NCBI GenBank assembly: GCA_035550975.1
Contig: DASZOC010000032.1
Span: 33,447-97,446 of the forward strand
Length of the DNA: 64,000 bases
DNA from: DASZOC01 sp035550975
GTDB lineage: Bacteria; Actinomycetota; CADDZG01; WHSQ01
Direction of reading: 5' to 3'
Below, piece after piece: positions 52,001 to 60,509 of the stretch. The notes under the pieces were generated by a model that searched no databases, was not told the DNA's origin, and saw only the letters and a list, made by a program, of their open reading frames with translations. Position numbers and translations under genes: made by a program. Within the stretch, counting starts at the first letter, position 1. Every line of letters starts with the position of its first letter.

Positions 52001-52707
52001 ACCAGTTCATCGTTGCGGGTGAGGACAAATGGGGCCAGGAGAGCGGCGTCGTGTTGCTGTTACCGCACGGCTACGAAGGCCAAGGGCCCGAGCACTCGAG
52101 CGCCCGGCTCGAGCGTTTCCTGACGCTGGCGGCCGAGGACAGCATCCAGGTAGCCCAGCCGACCACCGCGGCCCAGTATTTCCACCTGCTACGTCGCCAG
52201 ATGTTGAGGTCGGTCCGCAAACCGCTGATCGTGATGACACCGAAGTCGTTGCTGCGAGCACGCGTGGCTCAGAGTGCAACGAACGCGTTCACGGACGGCA
52301 CTTTCCAAGAGGCGCTCGATGACCCTGCGGTCCAAGATCGAGAAGCCGTCAACCGCGTCCTCCTGTGCTCCGGCAAGGTCGCCTACGCTTTGATGGAGCA
52401 CCGCGACCGCAACGCGGCCCCCGCGGCGGTCGTGCGCGTCGAGCAGCTGTACCCATTCCCCGAGGAGGACCTGCGCCGCATCTTTGCCTCTTACCCGAAC
52501 CTCGAGGAGGTGCGCTGGGTCCAGGAGGAACCGCGGAACATGGGCGCGTGGACGTTCATCTACAGCAAGCTGGCGCGCGAGCTGTGGGAGAGATTGCGTC
52601 TGAGTGTTGCCTCACGCCACGAGAGCGCGAGCCCGGCGACGGGCAGCGCCGCGGTACACCAGCAGGAGCACGAAGAGCTGCTGGCGCGCGCCTTCGAAGG
52701 CCTCTAG
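49099..52707 (+). CDS. kgd: Multifunctional 2-oxoglutarate dehydrogenase / 2-oxoglutarate decarboxylase (KGD type)
   Basis: 1202 residues. An N-terminal helix (NMWLVDEMYRRYQENPKAVS) and a disordered proline/alanine linker lead to an E2-type acyltransferase domain (~110-340) with the catalytic TYDHRVIQGAESG near residue 300. Then come the thiamine-diphosphate E1 domains (~355-1195), with AHRGRLNVLANIVGKP, GDAAFTGQGVV and INNNIGFTT for ThDP/Mg binding. This E2-E1 fusion is the actinobacterial form that carries carbon from 2-oxoglutarate to succinyl-CoA in the TCA cycle. Full length for the family. The start could be the second Met, three codons later. Confidence 0.95.
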   Translation: MTGMDETERESFGPNMWLVDEMYRRYQENPKAVSESWQEFFDGYAPSRGAPRPPTATREAAPAPDAPSTPQPRAGSPSRSEAEAAAPEDATPLRGVAARIAENMEASLGIPTATSVRTMPAKLLEENRRVINRYLAERGGKVSFTHLIGWAVVKGLEARPAMKASYVEVDGQPHVVQHKSVNLGLAVDVERSDGTRILYVPNIKGANDLDFSGFWSAYEDVIQKVQSNKLTPDDFAETTVTLTNPGTLGTRLSVPRLMPNQGLIVGTGAISYPSEYEASDPKALAQLGVSKVITLTSTYDHRVIQGAESGQFLGYIHDLLLGADRFYDEIFASLAIPYEPIRWSRDHVTSDDAGSELEKQSRVIRLINMYRVRGHLLADLNPIGWEVLSHPELDLSYNGLTVWDLDRDFLTDGLPGPRRMTLRKIIDTLRDSYSRTIGIEYMHISDPEQKRWIQSQVEQSDEEPLDRHEKLHILDRLNAAESFERFLHTKYSGHKRFSMEGAESTIASLDALLESAADDHMIEAVIGMAHRGRLNVLANIVGKPLREIFKEFEGDIDPDSVQGSGDVKYHLGMTGRFTSRAGNPLAVVLASNPSHLEAVDPVVEGMTRAKQDLLGEEGRDRVLPVLLHGDAAFTGQGVVAETFNLSLLRGYRTGGTIHLVINNNIGFTTAPTSGRSMTYATDIAKMVQAPIFHVNGDDPEACVRVIKLAYEYRKRFKRDVVVDLVCYRRHGHNEGDEPAFTQPLMYAKIEHRRSVRKLYTEKLLNKGELTLEEAERALEDFRSRMQAAFDDTKGSTEGEPPRAAEPPAPTGVLPHIETGVERDRLEKIHSVVTTFPPGFEPHPKLKKMIEKRAGMLADDAVDWAGAETLAFGSLLLDGFTVRLSGQDARRGTFSQRHSVLIDYHTGEEYFPLSELADEQARFRTHDSSLSEFAVLGFEYGYSVANGDALVCWEAQFGDFINEAQVIVDQFIVAGEDKWGQESGVVLLLPHGYEGQGPEHSSARLERFLTLAAEDSIQVAQPTTAAQYFHLLRRQMLRSVRKPLIVMTPKSLLRARVAQSATNAFTDGTFQEALDDPAVQDREAVNRVLLCSGKVAYALMEHRDRNAAPAAVVRVEQLYPFPEEDLRRIFASYPNLEEVRWVQEEPRNMGAWTFIYSKLARELWERLRLSVASRHESASPATGSAAVHQQEHEELLARAFEGL

Positions 52708-52708
52708 G

Positions 52709-53746
52709 TCAGCCGGCGCGCCCCGGCCACGGCACCAACCCCGCGTGATGGGCCGCGGCGATCGTGTCCGCGAGCGTCTCGATCGAGTCGTAGCGAGGTC
52801 GCCAGCCGAGCTTCGCGCGCGCTTTTGCAGTGTCCATCAGCACGGGAACCCTGATCGCGTGAAGCCAAGACGCGCTCGACGGCAGTAGTGGGAACCGAGA
52901 AACGATCTTTGTCGTCGCGTCCAGCGCAAGCTCCGGGACCGGGACCGCGTACCAGCCGAGCGCGTGCGCGATGTCGGAGGCGGTTATCTCGTTGTCTCCC
53001 GCAAGGTTGTAGACGCCGGGTTCGCCTCGACCGAGCACGGCCGCGACGAGAGCAGACGCAACGTCGTCTTCGTGCACCAGCTGGAACGGAACGCCCGGGT
53101 CGGGAATCACCGGGCGCAACAGCGGGATCGTGCCGACGAGCTTTCTTACCGGTTGCGGCAGTTTCTCCGAGAGCTTGACGTAGGGGATCTGGTCGATGAT
53201 GTCCAGCGCCGTCGGCCCCGCGACGATGCACGGCCGGAAGACGTACACGTCCGTGCCGGTGCCACGCGCCATCTTCATGAGCGTCTGTTCGAGCTCGGCC
53301 TTCTGTGCCGAGTAGTAGTGGCCGTCGGTGCCGCGCGCCGGAACGTCTTCGGTCAGCACGTCCGGGTTCGACTCGTAGAAGCCATACGCAGCGACCGATG
53401 ACGTGTAGACGAGACGGGTCGCGCCGGCATCGAAGGCAGCTTCGAAGACGTTACGGGATCCGTCGAGGTTGACCGCACGCGTCTCCTTCTGCGTGCCCCA
53501 GATCAGGAACGCGAGATGGACGACGACGTCGGCATCTCTCACGGCGTCTTCGACCGACGAGCGATCGAGGATGTCGCCCTGGCGATATTCGGTCTTGTGC
53601 CACCCCAGCTCGGCCGTGTCGATCGGTCGCCGTGCCATCCCGATGATGCGATCGATCCCGGGCGTGTCCTCGAGCGCCTTTACGAATGCCTTCCCGATGC
53701 TTCCGGTGGGACCCGTGACGGCGACGGTCAGTCCTGGAGTAGTCAT
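52709..53746 (-). CDS. NAD-dependent epimerase/dehydratase family protein
   Basis: 345 residues, extended SDR. The cofactor motif reads VTGPTGSIGKAF (GxxGxxG) at the N-terminus, acid residues follow the second strand, and catalytic Tyr-x-x-x-Lys is YYSAQK after SSVAAYG. The C-terminal DTAKARAKLGWRPRYDSIETL is the typical substrate-domain end of sugar-nucleotide epimerases and related dehydrogenases. It converges with kgd, with one base between. Substrate unknown. Confidence 0.85.
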   Translation of the reverse strand: MTTPGLTVAVTGPTGSIGKAFVKALEDTPGIDRIIGMARRPIDTAELGWHKTEYRQGDILDRSSVEDAVRDADVVVHLAFLIWGTQKETRAVNLDGSRNVFEAAFDAGATRLVYTSSVAAYGFYESNPDVLTEDVPARGTDGHYYSAQKAELEQTLMKMARGTGTDVYVFRPCIVAGPTALDIIDQIPYVKLSEKLPQPVRKLVGTIPLLRPVIPDPGVPFQLVHEDDVASALVAAVLGRGEPGVYNLAGDNEITASDIAHALGWYAVPVPELALDATTKIVSRFPLLPSSASWLHAIRVPVLMDTAKARAKLGWRPRYDSIETLADTIAAAHHAGLVPWPGRAG

Positions 53747-53782
53747 CGACGCATCCTCGCACCACTCGAGGTCGCTCCTAGG

Positions 53783-54331
53783 ATGCGGTCATGCCGGGCC
53801 GGTCCGCGTAACGTGCAAGTCCTTCGTTGGTGCGCGTTGGCTTTCGGCACCTACATCGTGCTGTTGACCGGGTCGAGCGTCGTCGGGACGCTGATCGTGC
53901 CCAGGAGCCTTCAGTCGGTCCTGCCGCGTTACGTGGCGCGTTATGTGATCCGGCTCTTTCACTTCCTCGCGCGGCGGTTCGACACCTATGAGGCGCGCGA
54001 CAAGGTGCTTGCATTCCAGGCGCCGACGTTCCTGCTCACGCTGCTGTTCACGTGGATCGTCCTGTTCCTGTTCGGCTACGCGTTGATCCTGTGGCCCTTC
54101 ATCGGGAAGTTCCTCGACTCGGTGGTCGAGAGTGGATCGTCGTTGTTCACCCTCGGTTTCGCGCGGACACATGCCGTGGGGGCCGACCTGATCTCTGCGC
54201 CGCCGGGCCCGTGGTCCGGCCCCCGCGGCAACCTTCCTGGGATGCAGATCATCCCGGAGCGGCCGGCCGACAGGACGCCCGAAGACCCTCGCGCCGAGGT
54301 GCGGCCGCGGGGCATGGGCTCCGGTTACTGA
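53783..54331 (+). CDS. Small membrane protein, ion-channel-like but short
   Basis: About 182 residues from ATG 53783 (a GTG at 53813 is an alternative). Two strong hydrophobic segments (~20-40 and ~75-100) are followed by a re-entrant-looking GSSLFTLGFA, reminiscent of the pore loop of two-helix potassium channels (TTLGYG-type). The rest is polar and proline-rich, and the second pore helix of a true channel is not visible. It may be a truncated relative or an unrelated protein. The stop overlaps the next ATG by one base. Low confidence in function. Confidence 0.5.
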   Translation: MRSCRAGPRNVQVLRWCALAFGTYIVLLTGSSVVGTLIVPRSLQSVLPRYVARYVIRLFHFLARRFDTYEARDKVLAFQAPTFLLTLLFTWIVLFLFGYALILWPFIGKFLDSVVESGSSLFTLGFARTHAVGADLISAPPGPWSGPRGNLPGMQIIPERPADRTPEDPRAEVRPRGMGSGY

Positions 54332-55071
54332 TGCTGGATCTCGACGCGGCGCTCCACCGCGCGCTCGCGGAAGGCGACGAGTGGCAGTCGTGGCGCGCCC
54401 TCCGGCTATCGGGCGATGACCCTGGAGCGATCCCCGACATCCCCGCGCAGGACGCGGAAGGCGGCTTCACGGGACCCGGTGGCGCGGTCTCGGCTGGAGC
54501 GACGGGCGAAGCGCTCTGTCACCTCGTCGTCCTTGGTCTGGCCGACTCCGGCCCTGCGGCGATCGCGGCCGACTGGCTGGAAGACGCTCGTACACCCGCG
54601 CAGGCATGGCTGGATGCGCCCGACGAGGTGCCGGGCGAGCTCGACAATCCGGCCGCGGCCCGCGTCTGGGCCACCGCCGCGGCCGCGTGCGGGTTGCTGA
54701 GCGTCGGGCGCGATCCCGGCCATCGCGCTCTCGATCTGCTGCGCGGTGAGGCGGATCAGGACGGACGCTTCACCGGGGGCGGATACCCGACGTTCGCCGC
54801 AGCCGCGGCCTACTGGCGGAGTCACGGCCCGAAGACGGAGATGGCCGAGTGGGCCCTGCGCTGGGTGCGTGAGGAGGGGGAAGCCTGGTGGGGCCCGTGG
54901 GAACGCGCCACGGCACTCACGTTCTGGTTCGCCGTCGACATCCCCGCGGACCACCCGACGGTCGACCTCTTCGTGGACGAGCTGAGGGAACAAGCGCCGC
55001 CCGCGGGGTGGCCGGACGACCTCGGTCTCACGATCAGGACGCTCGAGCTCGTCGCTCGCGCCGACGGGTAG
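54331..55071 (+). CDS. Hypothetical protein with terpene-cyclase/prenyltransferase-like repeats
   Basis: 246 residues and soluble. The segments GGFTGPGGAVSAGATGEALCHLVVLG, GRFTGGGYPTFAAAAAYWRS and the tryptophan-rich EEGEAWWGPWERATAL recall the QW-type helical repeats of the squalene-cyclase/prenyltransferase barrel, but no catalytic motif is seen. It overlaps the preceding small membrane protein by one base and is followed 10 bases later by the molybdoenzyme. Assignment is weak; hypothetical protein is the safe name. Confidence 0.6.
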   Translation: MLDLDAALHRALAEGDEWQSWRALRLSGDDPGAIPDIPAQDAEGGFTGPGGAVSAGATGEALCHLVVLGLADSGPAAIAADWLEDARTPAQAWLDAPDEVPGELDNPAAARVWATAAAACGLLSVGRDPGHRALDLLRGEADQDGRFTGGGYPTFAAAAAYWRSHGPKTEMAEWALRWVREEGEAWWGPWERATALTFWFAVDIPADHPTVDLFVDELREQAPPAGWPDDLGLTIRTLELVARADG

Positions 55072-55081
55072 GTTCTGCGAC

Positions 55082-57319
55082 ATGAGCCGCAGGTGGCAGC
55101 CGGCCCTCTGGGCGAGCAAGAAACCGTTCGGCATCGGCGAGAACCGGCCCAACAACTACGCCGAGATATGGAGCGCGCTCAAGGAGAACCGCGATGAGCT
55201 CGGCTACGCGTGGCGCATCCTGAAACACGGCGTCTGCGATGGTTGCGCCCTCGGCACCGCCGGCATGCGTGACTGGACGCTCGACGAGGTGCACCTCTGC
55301 AACGTGCGTCTCCGCCTCCTGCGATTGAACACGATGCCTGCCCTCGACCCTGATCAGCTTTTCGACGTTCGAACGCTCGAGTCGAAGACGAGCGCACAGT
55401 TACGTGACCTCGGCCGCCTCCCGTATCCCATGGTGCGTCGAGCGGGGGAGCTCGGCTTCAGTCGCGTCACGTGGCGCGACGCGATCGACCTGATCGCGAG
55501 CCGCATCGGGTCGAGTGCTCCCGACCGACTGGGTTTCTATCTGACGAGCCGCGGGATGACGAACGAGAACTATTACGTGGTGCAGAAGTGCGTGCGCGCC
55601 ATGGGAACGAACTCGATCGACAATGCCGCTCGCGTCTGCCACTCGCCCAGCACGTTCGGCCTCAAGCAATCGCTCGGGGTGCCGGCCACGACGTGCTCGT
55701 ATACGGACCTGATCGGGACGGATCTCGTCGTGTTCATCGGCTCGAACGTAGCCAATAACCAGCCGGTGATGATGAAGTACCTGTTCCACGCGAAGAAGGA
55801 AGGCACGAAGGTCGCGGTCGTGAACAACTATCGCGAGCCCGGCATGGACAAATACTGGGTGCCGTCGAACGTCGAGAGCGCTTTGTTCGGCACGCAGATC
55901 GCGGACCGCTTCTTCCTGGTGAACGTCGGCGGCGACATCGCGTTCCTCTCCGGCACGCTGAAGCACATGATCGCGAACCGTTGGGTGGATCGATCGTTCA
56001 TCGAGAAGCACACGACGGGTTTCGACGCGGTGGCGGTTGAGGTCGACCGCTTGACGTGGCCCGATCTCGAAGCACGCGCCGGAGCGTCGCGGGACGAGAT
56101 GTTCGCGTTCGCACAGATGTTGGCGGCGGCGCGAAGCGCCGTCCTCGTGTGGAGCATGGGCGTGACGCAGCACACGTTCGGCGAGGACAACGTCCGCGCG
56201 ATCATCAACCTGGGTCTGTCGAAGGGGTTCGTCGGCCGCGCGAAGTGCGGGCTGATGCCGATACGCGGCCACTCCGGCGTCCAGGGTGGGGCCGAGATGG
56301 GCGCGTATACCGGCGTCCTGCCGGGCGCGGTCGTCCTCGACGAAACCAGCGCCGCCGCGATGTCCGAGCGGTGGGGGTTCCGCGTCGACCCTGCGCCGGG
56401 TTACACCGCACCCCAGATGATCGACGCGGCGAGTGAAGGCCGCCTCGACGTGTTGTTCTCGGTCGGGGGCAATTTCCTCGAGGTGATGCCCGACCCGCGC
56501 GCGGTCGAGCAGGCGATGGCGCGCGTTCCGCTGCGGGTCCACATGGACATCGTCACGTCGACCCAGATGCTGATCGATCCGTGCGAGACGGTCGTGCTGT
56601 TACCGGCCGCGACCCGTTACGAGACCCCGGGTGGACTCACCGAGACCTCGACCGAGCGCCGCATCATCTTCAACCCCGAGATTCCCGGGCGCAGGATCGG
56701 CGAAGCACGACCGGAGTGGGCGGTCTTCAGCGAGCTCGCGGCGAACGTCACGCCCGAGAACGCGTCCGCAGTCACGTGGTCGGGCACGCCCGCGATCAGG
56801 GAGGAGATCGCACGAATCGTGCCGCTCTACGACGGCATCCAGCATCTTCGTGAAGAAGGTGACCAGGTCCAGTACGGAGGGCCGATGCTGTGCGATGGCT
56901 GGAGATTCCCGACGGCGGACGGGAAGGCGCATTTCTCCGTCGTTCCCGTCCCGCTCCGCGACGCGCCCCACGGCTCGTACGTCGTTGCGACCCGGCGCGG
57001 GAAGCAGTTCAACAGCATGGTGCAGAAACCGCGGGATCCACTGACGGGACTCGGCCGCGACGCCGTACTGATGAATCGCGCCGACGCCGACGCCGAAGGA
57101 CTCGTCGAGGGAGACGCGGTCGAGCTCGTCAACCAGCACGGTCGCCTGCGGGGTCGTATCGCGCTGGCTGCCATCGCGCCGGGTAACCTCCAGGTCCACT
57201 GGCCCGAAGCTCAGGTCCTGATCGATCGGCAGAGGCGGTCGCCCGAGGCGGGGATCCCCGATTACAACGCGGTGGTCCGCATCGAGCGAGCGGTCGCAGT
57301 CGCCGAACCGAACCGATGA
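55082..57319 (+). CDS. FdhF/YdeP-family molybdopterin oxidoreductase (formate dehydrogenase-like)
   Basis: 745 residues, full length for the YdeP-like branch. An N-terminal GVCDGCALG cysteine cluster, LGFYLTSRGMTNE and NAARVCHSPST follow in order. Cys186 in RVCHSPS occupies the position of the selenocysteine/cysteine Mo ligand. QGGAEMGAYTGVLPG and the C-terminal NSMVQKPRDPLTG with VELVNQHGRLRG complete the molybdopterin domains. This family lacks the partner subunits of respiratory formate dehydrogenases, and its substrate is often unknown. The next gene is FdhD, which sulfurates the cofactor. The stop overlaps the FdhD ATG by four bases. Confidence 0.87.
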   Translation: MSRRWQPALWASKKPFGIGENRPNNYAEIWSALKENRDELGYAWRILKHGVCDGCALGTAGMRDWTLDEVHLCNVRLRLLRLNTMPALDPDQLFDVRTLESKTSAQLRDLGRLPYPMVRRAGELGFSRVTWRDAIDLIASRIGSSAPDRLGFYLTSRGMTNENYYVVQKCVRAMGTNSIDNAARVCHSPSTFGLKQSLGVPATTCSYTDLIGTDLVVFIGSNVANNQPVMMKYLFHAKKEGTKVAVVNNYREPGMDKYWVPSNVESALFGTQIADRFFLVNVGGDIAFLSGTLKHMIANRWVDRSFIEKHTTGFDAVAVEVDRLTWPDLEARAGASRDEMFAFAQMLAAARSAVLVWSMGVTQHTFGEDNVRAIINLGLSKGFVGRAKCGLMPIRGHSGVQGGAEMGAYTGVLPGAVVLDETSAAAMSERWGFRVDPAPGYTAPQMIDAASEGRLDVLFSVGGNFLEVMPDPRAVEQAMARVPLRVHMDIVTSTQMLIDPCETVVLLPAATRYETPGGLTETSTERRIIFNPEIPGRRIGEARPEWAVFSELAANVTPENASAVTWSGTPAIREEIARIVPLYDGIQHLREEGDQVQYGGPMLCDGWRFPTADGKAHFSVVPVPLRDAPHGSYVVATRRGKQFNSMVQKPRDPLTGLGRDAVLMNRADADAEGLVEGDAVELVNQHGRLRGRIALAAIAPGNLQVHWPEAQVLIDRQRRSPEAGIPDYNAVVRIERAVAVAEPNR

Positions 57320-58158
57320 CCGAGCGGCCCGGCAGCGAGACCGCGGCGCACGTCTCGGTCTACGACGACGGCGTGGAGGGTTCTCGCACAGACCGTCTCG
57401 CCACCGAGGAACCTCTCGAGATCCGGATCTCGCTCGCGGGGACAAGCAAGACGATCGCTATCACGATGCGCACCCCTGGTGCGGACTTCGAGCTTGCGGC
57501 GGGGTTCCTCTTCGGCGAAGGCGTTGTTGCTCGGCGCGAGCAGATAGTGGCCATCAGCTACTGCAAGGACGCAGACCTGCCGGTGGAGCAGCTCTACAAC
57601 ATCGTGATCGTCGAGCTCGACCCGACTTCGGAGATAGACCTCCGCGGCCTCGATCGCCACTTCTACACGTCGAGCGCGTGCGGTGTATGTGGGAAGGCGA
57701 GTCTCGAATCGATCTCGTTGCGCGGCGTCTGTACGATCAGATCGGATGCTTGCGTGTCGCGCGAGACGATCTTGTCGCTTCCGGGGAAGCTTCGTGACGA
57801 CCAGGACGTTTTCGCGTCGACCGGCGGGCTTCACGCAGCAGGGTTGTTCGACCTGAGCGGACACCTGGTCGCGTCGCGCGAGGACGTCGGGAGACACAAC
57901 GCGGTCGACAAGCTGGTGGGATGGGCGCTACTGGAGGGGCGCTTGCCGCTGAGTGACCACATCATGGTCGTCAGTGGGCGTTCGAGCTTCGAGATCCTGC
58001 AGAAGTGCGCGACGGCAGGAGTGCCGATCGTGTGCTCGGTGTCCGCCCCCTCGAGCCTCGCTGTGGACGTGGCGAGGGCGTTCGGCGTCACGCTGGTCGG
58101 GTTCTTGCGAGAGCGACGCTTCAACGTCTACGCGGGGGCCGAACGCATCAGATCATGA
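57316..58158 (+). CDS. fdhD: Formate dehydrogenase accessory sulfurtransferase FdhD
   Basis: 280 residues. TSSACGVCGKASLES (~117-131) contains the paired cysteines that carry sulfur from the cysteine desulfurase to the Mo-bis-MGD cofactor. The N-terminal PGADFELAAGFLFGEGVV and C-terminal DVGRHNAVDKLVGWAL and FLRERRFNVYAGAERI are diagnostic of the family. ATGA overlap with the molybdoenzyme gene shows coupled expression, making that enzyme its natural client. Its 3' end overlaps the convergent DNA-repair gene by 11 bases. Confidence 0.95.
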   Translation: MTERPGSETAAHVSVYDDGVEGSRTDRLATEEPLEIRISLAGTSKTIAITMRTPGADFELAAGFLFGEGVVARREQIVAISYCKDADLPVEQLYNIVIVELDPTSEIDLRGLDRHFYTSSACGVCGKASLESISLRGVCTIRSDACVSRETILSLPGKLRDDQDVFASTGGLHAAGLFDLSGHLVASREDVGRHNAVDKLVGWALLEGRLPLSDHIMVVSGRSSFEILQKCATAGVPIVCSVSAPSSLAVDVARAFGVTLVGFLRERRFNVYAGAERIRS

Positions 58159-58705
58159 AGCGCCGTTCGTGCTCGAGCAGAGCTTCCTTGATGTCCGTCC
58201 CCCAGTAGTAGCCGTGCATCTTGCCGTCGCTGCCGACGAACCGGTGGCACGGCACCACGAGCGCGACCGGGTTCGTCGCACACGCGCGGGCGGCGGACCG
58301 CGGGCTCGCCGGCGGCTCCATCCGCAACGACAGTTCTCGATACGACATTGGACCGGGTCCGACGGTTCGCATCGCTCGCCATGCCCCTTTCTTCCTCGGG
58401 CTTCCGACCGGATCCGTCTCCACCTCGTCGATCGCGACGAGGTCGCCCGCGAAATAACGCGCGATCCGGTCGGTGATCCCGTCGATCGCGCTGACTTCAG
58501 ACAGTGAATCGTGCGGGTAACGCAGCGCGAGTTTCTCGACATCGCTGGTGAACCCCGCCGCGACGAGGCTCCCGTCGCAGGCGAGGAGACCTATCGCTCC
58601 CACGGGAGAAGAGAAGACCGACGCCTCCAGGGTCAGCTCAGGCTGTGCCACAGATACACCGTCCAGTACGCGCGCCACGGGCTCCACCTTTTCTATGCGG
58701 GGCAA
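58148..58705 (-). CDS. ogt: Methylated-DNA--protein-cysteine methyltransferase (O6-alkylguanine-DNA alkyltransferase)
   Basis: 185 residues. The active-site motif PVALVVPCHRFVGSDG holds the acceptor Cys153 in PCHR, and SYRELSLRM upstream is the DNA-binding turn (RxxP/YxE-type region). The N-terminal ~90 residues are the non-catalytic alpha/beta domain. It repairs O6-methylguanine by irreversible transfer to the cysteine. It is convergent with fdhD, overlapping 11 bases. Confidence 0.92.
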   Translation of the reverse strand: MPRIEKVEPVARVLDGVSVAQPELTLEASVFSSPVGAIGLLACDGSLVAAGFTSDVEKLALRYPHDSLSEVSAIDGITDRIARYFAGDLVAIDEVETDPVGSPRKKGAWRAMRTVGPGPMSYRELSLRMEPPASPRSAARACATNPVALVVPCHRFVGSDGKMHGYYWGTDIKEALLEHERRFMI

Positions 58706-58808
58706 TCGATGAGGTCCACGACTCTATTAGAGCAAGCATCAACGATTGTGCCGCACCGTCTTCCGACGTCTGCTCCGGATCGGCTCCGGCCGGAGATAGC
58801 CTGCGAGA

Positions 58809-59117
58809 GTGGATGACTCCTCGCCTCAGAGAGCCGCGAAGAACGAGGCTCTGACGCGTTCCTTGAACGAAGGCCTCGCTCGCGGCGAGGAGAAGTGGCC
58901 GTCGGAGCAGCCCACCTTCATCTGCGAGTGCTCGGACCTGTCGTGTGTCCAGGAGATCGTCGTATCCCTGGAGGATTACCGCTCGATCCACGAGGAGCGC
59001 CAGTGCTTCATCGTCAGGCCCGGTCACGAGACCCCGGAGATCGAGACGATCGTAGAAGAGCGCGACGGTTTCCACGTGGTCGAGAAGATGGGCACCGGGC
59101 GCGACATGGTCCACTAG
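58809..59117 (+). CDS. Small conserved hypothetical protein (102 aa)
   Basis: GTG start at 58809. A polar, helical N-terminus (NEALTRSLNEGLARGEE) is followed by FICECSDLSCVQEIVVSLEDYRSIHEE. A CEC...C cysteine set next to LEDYRSI, then a C-terminal VEERDGFHVVEK, is a pattern I recall from small uncharacterised actinobacterial and chloroflexal proteins. The cysteines could bind a metal. It stands alone between two minus-strand genes. Function unknown. Confidence 0.7.
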   Translation: MDDSSPQRAAKNEALTRSLNEGLARGEEKWPSEQPTFICECSDLSCVQEIVVSLEDYRSIHEERQCFIVRPGHETPEIETIVEERDGFHVVEKMGTGRDMVH

Positions 59118-59135
59118 CTCGCGAAGCAGCGGCTG

Positions 59136-60404
59136 TCAGCGCGGCACGGTTTCGCTCGACGTAAGAGTCGGGTCCCCGTCGATCTCGTCCTGCGGGTGCT
59201 CGCGGTGCGGTGGGATCCGGACGTATCCGTAGGAGCAGGCGCCAAGCGTCGCGAGGCCCCCGAACGCGAGAGCCACCCGCGGCGAGAATGATTCCGCCAA
59301 CCAGCCGATGATCGGCGCGCCGATCGGCGTCGAGCCCAGGAAGAGCACGAAGTAGATCGCCATGACCCGGCCGCGCATCGCGTCTGACGAATTCAACTGA
59401 AGCGTCGCATTGACCGTCGCCAGGAACGTCATCGACGCCATCCCGAGCGGGATCATCAGCATCCCTGCTATCCAGACGTTCGGCGCGCTCGCGACCAGCA
59501 GAGACAGTGTGCCGAGCGAGAACCCGGCACCGAGCAGATACCTGCGGCCGGCTTTGCCGAACGCGGCGCTGACGATCGATCCCGTGAACATGCCGGCGCC
59601 GAGGACCGCGCCGAGGATCCCGAACGTCGTGGCGGTCCCGTCGAACGTCTCCTTCGCGAGCAAGGGAAGGATGACCTGGAAGTTGTACTGCAACGTCCCG
59701 ATGATCGCCATCAGGATCAGCAGCGCTCGCAACATCGGGACCAACGCCGCGTAGCGGAGGCCCTCCCTTACCTGCCCCCGCTTCTGTGCCCCTCTACCCG
59801 TCGGCCGCAGCTCGGTCGCATCCATCCGCACGAGCGCGACCGTGATCGGGATGAAGGACACCGCGTTCACGAGGAAGCACTCGCCGATACCTACGGCCGC
59901 GATGAGGAACGCCGCTATCGCCGGCCCCATCACGCGCGCGGTGGTGAACGTGGCGGTATTGAGGCTGACGGCGTTCGGAAGGCGCTCGCGCCCGACCATC
60001 TCGTACGTGAACGTCTGGCGAGTTGGGTTGTCGATCGCCGTCACGACCCCGAGGAGGAGAGCGATCACGATGACCCACGTAAGGGTGACGACCTCGGTAA
60101 TGGTCGCGATACCGAGCGTCAGCGACAGCACGGCCGAGGTCCCGTTGGTGAACAACAGCAGCCTTCGCTTATCGAAGCGGTCCGCGAGGACTCCGGCCCA
60201 TGCTCCGAAGACCAGGACCGGGAGCCATTGCAGCGCGGTGACGATGCCCAGGCCGAAACCGCTGTCGGTCAGGCGGAGCACGAGCCACCCTTGCGCCACC
60301 CACTGAACCCACGTCCCGGTCCACGACACGACCTGTCCCGAGAAGAACAGCCGGTAGTTGCGGACCTTCAGCGAAGCGAAGGTTCTACCCAGTGCGTTGG
60401 CCAC
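59136..60404 (-). CDS. Major facilitator superfamily transporter (MFS_3/enterobactin-exporter-like)
   Basis: 422 residues with 12 helices from a GTG start. FASLKVRNYRLFFSGQVVSWTGTWVQ is the N-terminal signature of the MFS_3 group, GVLADRFDKRRLLLF is the loop 2-3 motif and DNPTRQTFTYEMVGRE is the central segment shared with EntS-like exporters. Substrate unknown; a drug or siderophore is typical. Confidence 0.87.
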   Translation of the reverse strand: MANALGRTFASLKVRNYRLFFSGQVVSWTGTWVQWVAQGWLVLRLTDSGFGLGIVTALQWLPVLVFGAWAGVLADRFDKRRLLLFTNGTSAVLSLTLGIATITEVVTLTWVIVIALLLGVVTAIDNPTRQTFTYEMVGRERLPNAVSLNTATFTTARVMGPAIAAFLIAAVGIGECFLVNAVSFIPITVALVRMDATELRPTGRGAQKRGQVREGLRYAALVPMLRALLILMAIIGTLQYNFQVILPLLAKETFDGTATTFGILGAVLGAGMFTGSIVSAAFGKAGRRYLLGAGFSLGTLSLLVASAPNVWIAGMLMIPLGMASMTFLATVNATLQLNSSDAMRGRVMAIYFVLFLGSTPIGAPIIGWLAESFSPRVALAFGGLATLGACSYGYVRIPPHREHPQDEIDGDPTLTSSETVPR

Positions 60405-60509
60405 CGCATAGGACTACCAGCCGCAGCAGCGGGCGAAACCTACGGGTGGTGGTCGCCCACGCCGGAACGTCATAACGTGGGGGCCGGACGCCGAGCGTAA
60501 GGAGCCGAG

